DNA of 64,000 bases from SHLQ01 sp964517125 (GTDB lineage Bacteria; Actinomycetota; Acidimicrobiia; Acidimicrobiales; SHLQ01): positions 42,458 through 106,457 of the forward strand of contig CAZFBD010000005.1 of assembly GCA_964517125.1 (NCBI GenBank), in the 5' to 3' direction. The stretch's first letter is position 1. Each line of letters opens with the position of its first letter. The notes under the pieces are model-generated. The model was not told the origin of the DNA and searched no databases. It was given only the letters and a program-made list of their open reading frames with translations. Shown here piece after piece: positions 50,459-58,117 of the stretch. A program made the translations under genes and the position numbers.

Positions 50459-51277
50459 TCAGTCGGTCTTGTTGAGAATGGCCCGCCGCGTGGCGAGTGC
50501 CGCCGTGCGAATGAGGTCGCCGGACGAGATCGCAAGGCCCAGGCGCAGCATTCGCCGTTCGTCGCGGAGCACGGCCAGAACCGCCGACCGGTTGTCGAGC
50601 TCGAGTGTTCGAATCTCATCGAACTCGTAGTCGGGGGCGATCGCGTCGATGACGGCGCGGGCCACGGCTTCGTCGGGGTTGGCCGCGGTGGACGAACCAA
50701 CAAACTCGACACCATCGGTGACGATGGTGGCCTCGACCCGCATGGCGGTGTCGACGGCTTCGACCGAGATGAGCGGCGCTTCATGGACGACGTCGGGGTC
50801 GTCGTCGAGATGAAACTGATGCAGTACATGGGAGAACGCCCGAGCGACCGAGGTGATGCGGCGTGCGACCTCGGTTCGTTGGATTCCGCCGAACACGAAG
50901 AGGCCATCGGAGTGTGCGCCCGTGGTCCGGACGTAGTGGCCGTCCAGGTCACCGTGGCGGAATGCGGCAACCGGCTTGCGGCCGTTCGAGAGCATGGTGA
51001 CCGTATGCATGAGACGGAACGTCTCGGTGGGGGACCGCAGGCCCAGATCGGGGCGTCGAATGAAGAACTGTGGCTGGTCATCGTGCGGCGCGTGCAGGTA
51101 GACGGCCAGCGACAATTCTCCGAGTTCGTCGAGCAGGTCGAAGGCCGCCTCGACGATGGTGGAAAACAAGCTGTTGATGGCCGGGATTGGCGGCGGAACC
51201 ACCTGCTGGGAGGCGGCGATGACCGGAGCCAGATTCTGCAATCGCTCGTGCGACGCGGCGCGTTCGGTCGAGGCCAT
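50459..51277 (-). CDS. Hypothetical protein
   Basis: Encodes 272 residues from the ATG at 51277. No family recognised. It is helical at the N-terminus (TIVEAAFDLLDELGELSLAVYLHA), then strand-rich (VEATIVTDGVEFVGSSTAANPDEAVARAVIDAIAPDYEFDEIRTLELD). The ATVxxxGxxxxGxGxAxxPxEAxARAxxDA arrangement resembles the alpha-isopropylmalate synthase C-terminal/dsRBD-like fold that senses small ligands, but this is only a visual likeness. TATCGT on the minus strand (51286-51291) lies 8 nt upstream of the ATG. Confidence 0.68.
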   Translation of the reverse strand: MASTERAASHERLQNLAPVIAASQQVVPPPIPAINSLFSTIVEAAFDLLDELGELSLAVYLHAPHDDQPQFFIRRPDLGLRSPTETFRLMHTVTMLSNGRKPVAAFRHGDLDGHYVRTTGAHSDGLFVFGGIQRTEVARRITSVARAFSHVLHQFHLDDDPDVVHEAPLISVEAVDTAMRVEATIVTDGVEFVGSSTAANPDEAVARAVIDAIAPDYEFDEIRTLELDNRSAVLAVLRDERRMLRLGLAISSGDLIRTAALATRRAILNKTD

Positions 51278-51285
51278 AGAAGGTG

Positions 51286-51291
51286 ACGATA
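51286..51291 (-). promoter_or_regulatory. Leaderless -10 hexamer
   Basis: TATCGT ends 8 nt before the ATG at 51277; the intervening bases show no ribosome site. Confidence 0.4.
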
Positions 51292-51342
51292 CCAACCCAC
51301 CCGGACACTGTCGGTAGCGGGCCGGACGATCCTTGGCAGAAA

Positions 51343-52296
51343 TCAGGACGCAGGGGCGAGAAATTGCAGCGCAGGCGCCGAGGAGCGCATTCTGCCCGAT
51401 GCACTCCGGAGCTCGACTTCGGCGAGTCCTTCAGGACATTCACCCGCATACGGGCACCAACCACACAGTGGACCCGGGGACGGCACGAAGATGTCGGCGG
51501 CAACGCTGGTGCCCATGTCGGCCCAGGTTTCGGCGAGGGCGTCGACGGAGGCCGAGACGAGCTCTTCGGTGACCTCGGTCTCGATGACGCGCTGACCCAG
51601 ATAGAGCAGGCGGGCGGCCTTGGGCCGTTCGCCGGTGCTTGCCTCGACTGCGGCCGCATACAGCAGCACCTGATCCAGGCGTCCCTGCTGGAACTTCTCT
51701 GACGGTGCCCGCCCGGACTTGTAGTCGCTCACGATGAGCGGGGCATCGGTGCCGGCACCATCGCGGTCCAACCGATCGACCACGCCTCGGAAGGGGACAC
51801 CGGCGAGGGTGGTGTCCATCTTTTGTTCGGTGGCCACCACATTGACGGCGCCGGGATCCTCGAGGTGCCAGAGGCCCTCGATCGCGGTCCAGGAGAGCCA
51901 CCGGAACCGACGTTGTTCGGTGGTGTCGAGCTCGAGGGCGGCAAAGTCGGGATCCTCGGCGGTTTCCGGCCAGACCTCGCGTGCCAGCTCGCGGGCGCGG
52001 TCCAGGGTTCGGGTATCGGGTCCTTCCTGGAGGAGCAGCTCCAGGACCCGATGTGCAAAGGTGCCGGCCAGGGCGGCTTCGCCGGCGGGATCGGGGCGGC
52101 GGTCGATGTACCGGAACTTCCACCGCCGGGCGCAGGAGCGGAAGGTGCTGGCGCTGGACGGGCTCAGGTAGGGGGGCGGCCCATCGGGGCGGACACGAAG
52201 CGATGATTCGAGACGCGTATCGGCAGCATCGTGGGGGCGCTCGCCGTCCACGTCGTACAGCCGCTCGCTCGTATCGAGACCCTCGTCAAGTTCCAT
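51343..52296 (-). CDS. RecB-family PD-(D/E)XK exonuclease with predicted Fe-S cluster
   Basis: Encodes 317 residues. The Cas4/RecB/AddB nuclease fold is shown by YLSPSSASTFRSCARRWKFRYID (first cluster Cys), GTFAHRVLELLL, the nuclease core PFRGVVDRLDRD and IVSDYKSGRAPSE (D and K of the PD-ExK site), the QVLLYAAAV helix and the closing cysteines in PLCGWCPYAGECPEG. The Cys pattern C-x(n)-C-x2-C-x5-C fits a 4Fe-4S cluster. It is probably a DNA repair or recombination nuclease, stand-alone with no helicase partner nearby. Another start at 52326 is possible. Confidence 0.9.
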   Translation of the reverse strand: MELDEGLDTSERLYDVDGERPHDAADTRLESSLRVRPDGPPPYLSPSSASTFRSCARRWKFRYIDRRPDPAGEAALAGTFAHRVLELLLQEGPDTRTLDRARELAREVWPETAEDPDFAALELDTTEQRRFRWLSWTAIEGLWHLEDPGAVNVVATEQKMDTTLAGVPFRGVVDRLDRDGAGTDAPLIVSDYKSGRAPSEKFQQGRLDQVLLYAAAVEASTGERPKAARLLYLGQRVIETEVTEELVSASVDALAETWADMGTSVAADIFVPSPGPLCGWCPYAGECPEGLAEVELRSASGRMRSSAPALQFLAPAS

Positions 52297-52374
52297 CCAT
52301 GTAGTTCTACCAGCCGAGTGTGACATCGGTTCGACGGAGTCTCTATTGTTGTCGGTCACCAATGGGGGGTGGAC

Positions 52375-53004
52375 ATGAGTGGACCCGACATCCTGCTTGC
52401 AGCCGTGTATTTCGTCTACATCGTGTCGCCGCTCGTGTCCGATGAGCTCTGGTTGCGGCTGACGCTTTTCGCCGTCAGCTTCGGCTTCATCGCGTGGGGA
52501 ATCGCCATCGACAACCCCATCACCGTCGGGGCCAACGTGCTGTTCGCCCTGCTCAGCCTGGTGCAGATCGTGAAGCAGGTACGCGAGCGAATGCCGCTGG
52601 AGCTGGAGCCCGATCAGCAACTGGTGCACGAGACGCTCTTTCCGTCCATGACGGCCCGCGAATTCCTGCTCTTTTGGCATCTGGGGCGCGAGGTCGTCAC
52701 CGACTCCACGATCATCGTCGAAGGCGAAATGGTGGAGCAGATCAGCGTGCTGGTCGACGGTCGGTTCCGCGTGGAGACCAGCGGTGGACCCGTGTTCCTC
52801 GAAGCGCCGGTACTCGTGGGCGAGATGAGCTATGTCCGGGGCGAGAACATTCCGGCATCCGCGTCGGTCTTCACCGAGGGTGAGGCAACGATTCGTCAGT
52901 GGGAGAAGTCCACGCTTCGGTCCATGCGGATCACCCACCCCAAGCTCACGGTGCCGTTTCTCCGTGATCTCGGCGCCGGCCTCGCCGAGAAGGTCTCCAA
53001 CTGA
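52375..53004 (+). CDS. Membrane protein with Popeye/cyclic-nucleotide-binding-like domain
   Basis: Encodes 209 residues. Three short membrane helices occupy residues 5-65 (ILLAAVYFVYIVSPLV, LWLRLTLFAVSFGFIAWGI, TVGANVLFALLSLVQIV). A cytoplasmic domain follows, resembling a cNMP-binding barrel (TIIVEGEMVEQISVLVDGRFRVE...APVLVGEMSYVRG...ASASVFTEGEATIRQWEKSTL). This helix-trio plus cNMP layout is that of Popeye-domain proteins, which bind cAMP in animals. The phosphate-binding cassette is reduced. It is a sensor candidate; ribosome site GGGGGTGG. Confidence 0.75.
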   Translation: MSGPDILLAAVYFVYIVSPLVSDELWLRLTLFAVSFGFIAWGIAIDNPITVGANVLFALLSLVQIVKQVRERMPLELEPDQQLVHETLFPSMTAREFLLFWHLGREVVTDSTIIVEGEMVEQISVLVDGRFRVETSGGPVFLEAPVLVGEMSYVRGENIPASASVFTEGEATIRQWEKSTLRSMRITHPKLTVPFLRDLGAGLAEKVSN

Positions 53005-53086
53005 CCTTCCGGGCATGACAAATCTCATGGTGAAGTCGTGAGGAACCGCTCTGTGCGTGTGACGGGTTCTTCCGCATGGTTGAGGT

Positions 53087-54094
53087 ATGACAACGACACG
53101 CGACACCACAAGCATCCGCCTTCGGGGCGTTCGTCGGTCCTTCGCCAGCGGTGATCCCGCGGTCGGGGACGTTCTGGCGGTCGACGGGATCGATCTGGAC
53201 GTCCGTCCCGGCGAGATCGTCGCTCTGCTCGGTCCAAACGGCGCCGGAAAGACGACCACACTCGACATGGTCCTTGGGTTCACCCAACCGAGCGACGGCG
53301 AGATCGCCGTGCTCGGCCAGGATCCGCACGAGGCGGTGCTCTCGGGTCGGGTGGCTGCGGTACTCCAGACCGGCGGCCTGCTCCGTGATCTGACCGTCCG
53401 CGAGTCGGTCGAGCTGATTGCCTCCACCCACCCCGACCCCCGTTCGGTGGACGATGTGCTCGATCAGGCTGGGCTGCAGGCGATCGAGGGTCAGCGGGTG
53501 CAGTCCTGTTCGGGCGGTGAACAGCAGCGGCTGCGTTTCGCTCTCGCACTTCTCGGAAACCCGGACCTGCTCGGTTGGACCCGCCAGTTGGGCCTCACCC
53601 CGATGCGGCCCGTCGAATTCGTGGCCGTCAAGGCAGCAACGGCCATGACGATTGCCGCCGCACCCATTGCCATCGTGTTCGGCATCGGCGCACTGACCGG
53701 TGCCTCTGCCCCCTTGCACGTGTGGGCATTCTCGGCCCTCGTCCTGATCGTGGGCGCCATGACCTTCGCGCTGTACGGACTGGGATTCGGCCTGGCCTTT
53801 CGTTCCGAAGCTGCCGTGAGTGCTGCCGGCGGTGCACTCGTGGTGATGTCGTTCTTCGGCAACATCTTCGTGCCGCTCACCGGCTGGCAGCTGACCGTGG
53901 CCAAGTTCACGCCGCTCTACGGATACGTTTCACTGGCACGTCGCTCACTGACGGGAGGCCACACGATCGATCCGGACACGAACGAGCTGATTCCCGAGCC
54001 GCTGTGGCAGGTGCTGTTGAACGTCGGCTTCTGGGCTGCCGCATTCGCACTCTTGACCATCACGATGGTCGGACGCAGCCGGGGCCGGCAGTGA
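53087..54094 (+). CDS. ABC-2 transporter gene fusion: truncated ATPase joined to permease C-terminus
   Basis: Encodes 335 residues. Residues 1-162 are the ATPase half of a DrrA/CcmA-type ABC exporter: Walker A GPNGAGKTT at 49-57, a Q-loop in AVLQTGGLL and the signature CSGGEQQR at 141-148. The sequence then breaks after GNPDLL, where Walker B (LDEPT) should come. It continues as GWTRQLGLTPMRP, the middle of an ABC-2 permease, and runs to that protein's normal end with five hydrophobic segments. About 200 residues and the gene boundary are missing, so hydrolysis and transport are very unlikely. The junction lies near 53571 and stays in frame. Real deletion or assembly error cannot be distinguished here. 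Confidence 0.8.
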   Translation: MTTTRDTTSIRLRGVRRSFASGDPAVGDVLAVDGIDLDVRPGEIVALLGPNGAGKTTTLDMVLGFTQPSDGEIAVLGQDPHEAVLSGRVAAVLQTGGLLRDLTVRESVELIASTHPDPRSVDDVLDQAGLQAIEGQRVQSCSGGEQQRLRFALALLGNPDLLGWTRQLGLTPMRPVEFVAVKAATAMTIAAAPIAIVFGIGALTGASAPLHVWAFSALVLIVGAMTFALYGLGFGLAFRSEAAVSAAGGALVVMSFFGNIFVPLTGWQLTVAKFTPLYGYVSLARRSLTGGHTIDPDTNELIPEPLWQVLLNVGFWAAAFALLTITMVGRSRGRQ

Positions 54095-55138
54095 CCGCAG
54101 ACGTGCACACCGCTCGACCATTCGAGTCGTCGTTCTGGCAGCCCGGCTGGTGGATGGCCAACATCTGGCTGCTGTTCCTGCTCTTCCCGATCGTTTCGGT
54201 ACTCACCGACTCTGAGTTGTCGAGCGGACGCAAGGGTGCGGCGGTCGCCGTGCTCATGGCCTTCGCCGTTGTGCATGCGCTCGGATATCGGGCACTGATC
54301 GAGCGAATGCTCGCAGCGTGGGAGCCCACGCCGGCACCCGGCCTGGCCGGTGTGTTCGACCCGAAGGGTCGCGTCCTCTGGTTGCTGCTGCTCATCGTGT
54401 TGCAGGCCGTTGCCTTCGTGCTCGGCGGGTGGGGAGTCCTTGGGGCCATGCCGTTCATTGTTTCGTTCGGTGTCTTCAACTTCAGCTGGCGCATCGCCGG
54501 GTTGATCGGCGCCGGTGCGGTCGCCGTTGTGGTCGTGGGGCCACTGCTCGCCGGGCGGTTCGAGGAGCTGTGGTTCTTCACGGCGATTGTGGTGAGTGCT
54601 GGGGCACAGCCTCACGGCCATCGTGTTGAAGACGCAGGTGACCGACCGCATGCTGGCTGCGATCGACGACCCGTCCGACGAGGTCGTGCACGCCCGGGCG
54701 CAGCTGGCCGAAACTCAGGACGTGAGCCGTCGGGCTCTCGCAGAGATCCGTGCGACCGTGACCGGCCTCCGATCGGTCGAGCTGAGCGACGAGCTCGCCG
54801 CCGCCCGATCCGTGCTCGCCGATGCCGGGGTGGAGCTGACGGTCAGCGGCGATGTTGCTTCCGTGGCATCTGAACACCGCCCCTTGCTCGCATGGGTGGT
54901 TCGCGAGGGAGTGACCAACATCGTTCGGCACGCGCGTGCCACCGCCTGCACCATTGAGTTCGGTGGCGACGATCGACTTCTGGTCGTCCGCGACGATGGC
55001 ATCGGCGCGGCCCGTGCTCGTGAGGGGAATGGCCTGACCGGCCTCCGGCAGCGTCTCGATGCTGGTGGGCTCGCGTTGCATATCGAGGCGGAGTCCGGAA
55101 CCACTCTGGTTGTTTCTGTTGCGAAGGACCGCGGATGA
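54091..55138 (+). pseudogene. Histidine kinase, internally deleted and frameshifted (DesK-like)
   Basis: The first frame, from GTG at 54091, encodes about 168 residues with four membrane helices (WMANIWLLFLLFPIV, VAVLMAFAVVHALG, VLWLLLLIVLQAVAFVLG and others). At about 54594 it breaks. The kinase core continues in another frame from 54596: VLGHSLTAIVLKTQVTDRM, where the missing upstream residues should include the phospho-His (xxDVHD). The HATPase follows intact (VVREGVTNIVRHARA, DGIGAA, GNGLTGLRQR) and ends at 55138. The result is a non-functional kinase unless the sequence is wrong. The GTG overlaps the upstream stop (GTGA), so the operon layout is preserved. Confidence 0.8.
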
Positions 55139-55503
55139 GTGAGCCCATTCGCCTGCTCCTCGCCGACGACCAGGCGCTGGTCCGCGGAGCGCTGTCGGCG
55201 TTGCTGGGCTTGGAACGCGACCTGGAAGTTGTGGCCGAGGTCGACCGCGGTGACCGTGTGCTCGACGCCATTCGCTCGAATCCTGTCGATGTCGCGCTGC
55301 TCGATGGAACGAACCCGCTCACCGACCGGGAGCAGGAAGCCCTTCGGTTGGCCGTTGATGGCCGGCCAATCGCCGACATCGCCCGCGCACTGTCGCTGTC
55401 CACGGGGACGGTCCGGAACCACCTGTCGAACGCGGCCGTCAAGACCGGCGCGGCATCGAGCGTGCAGGCCGCCGTGCTCGCCCGCGATCGGGGCTGGCTC
55501 TGA
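55135..55503 (+). CDS. NarL-type response regulator with internally deleted receiver domain
   Basis: Encodes 122 residues, against about 200 for the family. The receiver begins normally (LLLADDQALVRGALSALLGLERDLEVVAEVDRGD), reaches the phospho-acceptor Asp57 in VALLD and then jumps straight to GTNPLTDREQEALRLAVDGRPIADIARALSLSTGTVRNHLS, the HTH domain. Roughly 80 residues (the receiver second half and linker) are missing, with the frame kept. Phosphorylation control would be lost. Overlap ATGA with the kinase. It is the third consecutive internally deleted gene in this operon. Confidence 0.82.
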   Translation: MSEPIRLLLADDQALVRGALSALLGLERDLEVVAEVDRGDRVLDAIRSNPVDVALLDGTNPLTDREQEALRLAVDGRPIADIARALSLSTGTVRNHLSNAAVKTGAASSVQAAVLARDRGWL

Positions 55504-55507
55504 GAGC

Positions 55508-56611
55508 TCAGGCTTCCCAGGGCTGGTAGTAGTTGGCGGGACCCATGGCTCGCACGTCCTGCAGCCACTCGCCGTCGTAGGGCCAGTCGGCTTCCTGACC
55601 TTCCAGGGGGCCCTGCCAGAACCGGTTCAACGGGCCGTCGACGCTGGGCTCCAAAGACCATGCCTGTCGGCGGTACGAGAAGTTGTCGGGGACGAGCTCG
55701 TGTGCGGCCCGAAAGTGCTCGATGGCCGCTTCGTGCTCACCCTGTTGTTCCAGGTAGGTGGCAATCTCGAAATGTGCTGCGCCTCGGGCCGAGTCGGCCG
55801 ATCGGGGGCGGGACCGTTCGATGACCTGGTCTGGGGACATGGCGTAGTCGCTGTCGGGGCCGTGTTCGATCCAGTCGAGAAGCGCGGCCTCGTAGGCCCC
55901 GGGGGAGGATCGGATCTGCATGGCTTCGCCCATGATCTCCTGCATGCGCTCGGGAACGTCGGTGAGATCGGCGAAGATGTTCGACGACAGATGCTTGAGC
56001 GATGGTGGCGCCGGCGCCGCCTCGGCCGGCCGCACGATCATGCCGTCTTCATCGATCCACACGGCGTTGGGGATGTTGACCACACCGAAGAGCTCGGCGA
56101 CTCGGTGGTGTTCGTCGATGAGCGATGGATGCTCGGGTTCGGCCATCTCGATGAAGCGCCGGCACGCTTCGGGTCCGGCGGTGTCGAGACCCACGGTGAC
56201 CACTTCGAAGCCGTCGGCGTGATGTGCGTTTCGGAAGGCCTGCCACACGGGCAGGTCAGCGGAACAGCCTCAATAGGGTGCCCAGGCAACGAGAAGCACC
56301 TTCTTGCCTCGGAGTGACGACAGACGAAACTCCTCGCCGTCGAGGGTTGGCAGGGTGAGCTCGGGGGCCTCGGCCGACGTGAGGGTGCGGCCTCCGACCG
56401 ACTCGGGTCCGATCGCCCAAACCCCGTGTTCGGCATCGTGCAGGAGCGGCAGCTGCATGGCGGCGGCCATGGTGGCCAGATCGACGGTGTCGCCCGGTGC
56501 CTCGGCGAGAGGGATGCAGACATCGCCTTTGCACGCACCTTCGGGTTTGAATGTCCACCCCGTGCGTTGCTCGAAGTCGGCGGTTGCCACGGAGGGTTCG
56601 GTGGAGAGCAT
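55508..56611 (-). CDS. Selenocysteine-containing ResA-like redoxin
   Basis: Read with one in-frame UGA (56272-56270) as selenocysteine, this encodes 367 residues. The N-terminal region has the GWTFKPEGACKGDVCIPL motif typical of an actinobacterial redoxin family. The thioredoxin-like core then starts at about residue 80 (APELTLPTLDGEEFRLSSLRGKKVLLVAWAPY). The next residues are U114-G-C-S-A-DLPVWQ; Cys homologues read WASWCGCxxDLPxWQ, so UGA replaces the first Cys of the CGC redox motif. The frame continues without interruption through VVTVGLDTAG, IPNAVWIDEDG and a 140-residue C-terminal part with a TPR-like stretch. Conservation on both sides of the UGA argues strongly for Sec decoding. It is cytoplasmic, with no signal peptide. 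Divergent from the MBOAT gene. Confidence 0.87.
56239..56272 (-). promoter_or_regulatory. UGA(Sec) codon with candidate bacterial SECIS hairpin
   Basis: On the minus strand, 14 nt after the UGA, CCUGCC (56255-56250) pairs perfectly with GGCAGG (56244-56239) around the loop CGUGU. The loop G is 22 nt after the UGA and is followed by U, in line with the bacterial SECIS consensus (apical G-U at about 16-37 nt). Confidence 0.7.
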
Positions 56612-56616
56612 GCGAA

Positions 56617-56622
56617 ACCCTA
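56617..56622 (-). promoter_or_regulatory. Leaderless -10 hexamer of the selenoredoxin gene
   Basis: TAGGGT ends 5 nt before the ATG at 56611. The same hexamer precedes the selenoperoxiredoxin gene. Confidence 0.4.
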
Positions 56623-56697
56623 ACAGGCAGGGGAACGGCGGATAGCCTGCGGAGCGGAGAGGTCGGGCCTGGCCCTGGCCCCTGTTGGAGCCGTTGG

Positions 56698-58116
56698 ATG
56701 CCATTCAATTCGCTGACGTTCGCGGTGTTCTTCGTCATCGTGCTTGCGCTCCATTGGAGCGTTCGGGGTCGGCTGCGAAACGTGGTTCTGGTCGCCGCGT
56801 CCTACGTCTTCTACGGCTGGTGGGACTGGCGATTCCTGTCTCTGCTGATGTTCTCCACCGCGGTCGACTTCACGGTCGGCTCGCGAATGGGAGCGACCGA
56901 AGACCCCGTGATGCGTCGACGTCTGCTGGTGGTGAGCGCCGTTGCGAATCTGGGGGTCCTCGCCGCCTTCAAGTACCTCAACTTCTTCGCCGACAGCCTC
57001 ACACGACTGTTCGACACTGTCGGCCTGGAAGCCGACCCGTTCACCCTGAACGTGGTGCTCCCGGTGGGGATCAGCTTCTACACGTTCCAAACGCTCTCCT
57101 ACACGTTCGACATTCACCGGGGCCGCATCGAACCCACTCGGGATCTGGTGGGTTTCGCCACGTACGTGGCCTACTTTCCGCAGCTCGTGGCGGGGCCCAT
57201 CGAGCGAGCTCGGGTGCTTCTCCCCGCAATCCTCGACAGCGACCGCTCGTTCCCGTCCGGAACGCAACGCGCCGATGCCGTGCGGCTCATCGTCGTTGGT
57301 CTGGCCAAGAAGGTTGTGCTGGCCGACGGTGTGGCGAGCATCGTCAACAGCTCGTTCGATAATGCTGCGAACGCGGGCTGGGTGACGCTGTCGATTGGTG
57401 TGATCGGCTTCGCCATTCAGATCTACGGGGACTTCAGCGGATACACCGACATTGCTCGTGGCGTGTCCCGGTTCTTTGGCATCGAGCTGTCCATCAACTT
57501 CACGCAGCCGTACCTGTCGAGGAACATCACCGAGTTCTGGCGACGCTGGCACATCTCGTTGTCGAACTGGCTGCGTGACTATCTGTACATCGCGCTTGGT
57601 GGCAACCGGCATGGAGTGCGCAAGACCTACCGGAACCTCATGTTGACCATGCTTCTCGGAGGTCTGTGGCATGGTGCGTCGTGGACCTTTGTGGTGTGGG
57701 GTGGTCTGCATGGGCTGTATCTGGTCGTCCACAAACTGCTGACCGGTGGCGCCGTTCCTGCAGCGCAGCCGACCATGCGCGATGTGCCAAACATCGTCCT
57801 CACGAACATCGCCGTGCTCGTGGCGTGGGTGTTCTTTCGCGCCGATGGCTTTGGTCAGGCATGGGATGTGCTCGCTGGAATTGCCACGTTCCGCCCGGGC
57901 CCCGTGTTGGCGGCCGACGTGGCCATGATCGGCCTGTTCGTCGTACTCCTGGTGGTCAGCGACCTCCGGCAGCGGCGCCATCATGAAGGATCGACCTCCG
58001 ACGAGCCTGCTGCGCAACACCCACTGCTGCTTGGCGCAAGCCTCGGCTCGGTTCTCGTGGCGATCGTCCTGTTCAGCGGCGGTACACCCGTCCCCTTCAT
58101 CTACTTCCAGTTCTGA
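56698..58116 (+). CDS. MBOAT-family O-acyltransferase (AlgI-like)
   Basis: Encodes 472 residues with about ten membrane helices. It shows the AlgI/DltB pattern: MPFNSLTFAVFFVIVLALHW at the start, KYLNFF, LPVGISFYTFQTLSYTFDI, FPQLVAGPIERA, YGDFSGYTDIARG, then NITEFWRRWHISLSNWLRDYLYI and the catalytic His in GGLWHGASWTFVVWG. Such proteins carry an acyl group across the membrane to acetylate a polysaccharide. The SGNH-type partner gene starts 1 nt after the stop (TGACATG), as alginate-acetylation gene sets do. Confidence 0.93.
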   Translation: MPFNSLTFAVFFVIVLALHWSVRGRLRNVVLVAASYVFYGWWDWRFLSLLMFSTAVDFTVGSRMGATEDPVMRRRLLVVSAVANLGVLAAFKYLNFFADSLTRLFDTVGLEADPFTLNVVLPVGISFYTFQTLSYTFDIHRGRIEPTRDLVGFATYVAYFPQLVAGPIERARVLLPAILDSDRSFPSGTQRADAVRLIVVGLAKKVVLADGVASIVNSSFDNAANAGWVTLSIGVIGFAIQIYGDFSGYTDIARGVSRFFGIELSINFTQPYLSRNITEFWRRWHISLSNWLRDYLYIALGGNRHGVRKTYRNLMLTMLLGGLWHGASWTFVVWGGLHGLYLVVHKLLTGGAVPAAQPTMRDVPNIVLTNIAVLVAWVFFRADGFGQAWDVLAGIATFRPGPVLAADVAMIGLFVVLLVVSDLRQRRHHEGSTSDEPAAQHPLLLGASLGSVLVAIVLFSGGTPVPFIYFQF

Positions 58117-58117
58117 C

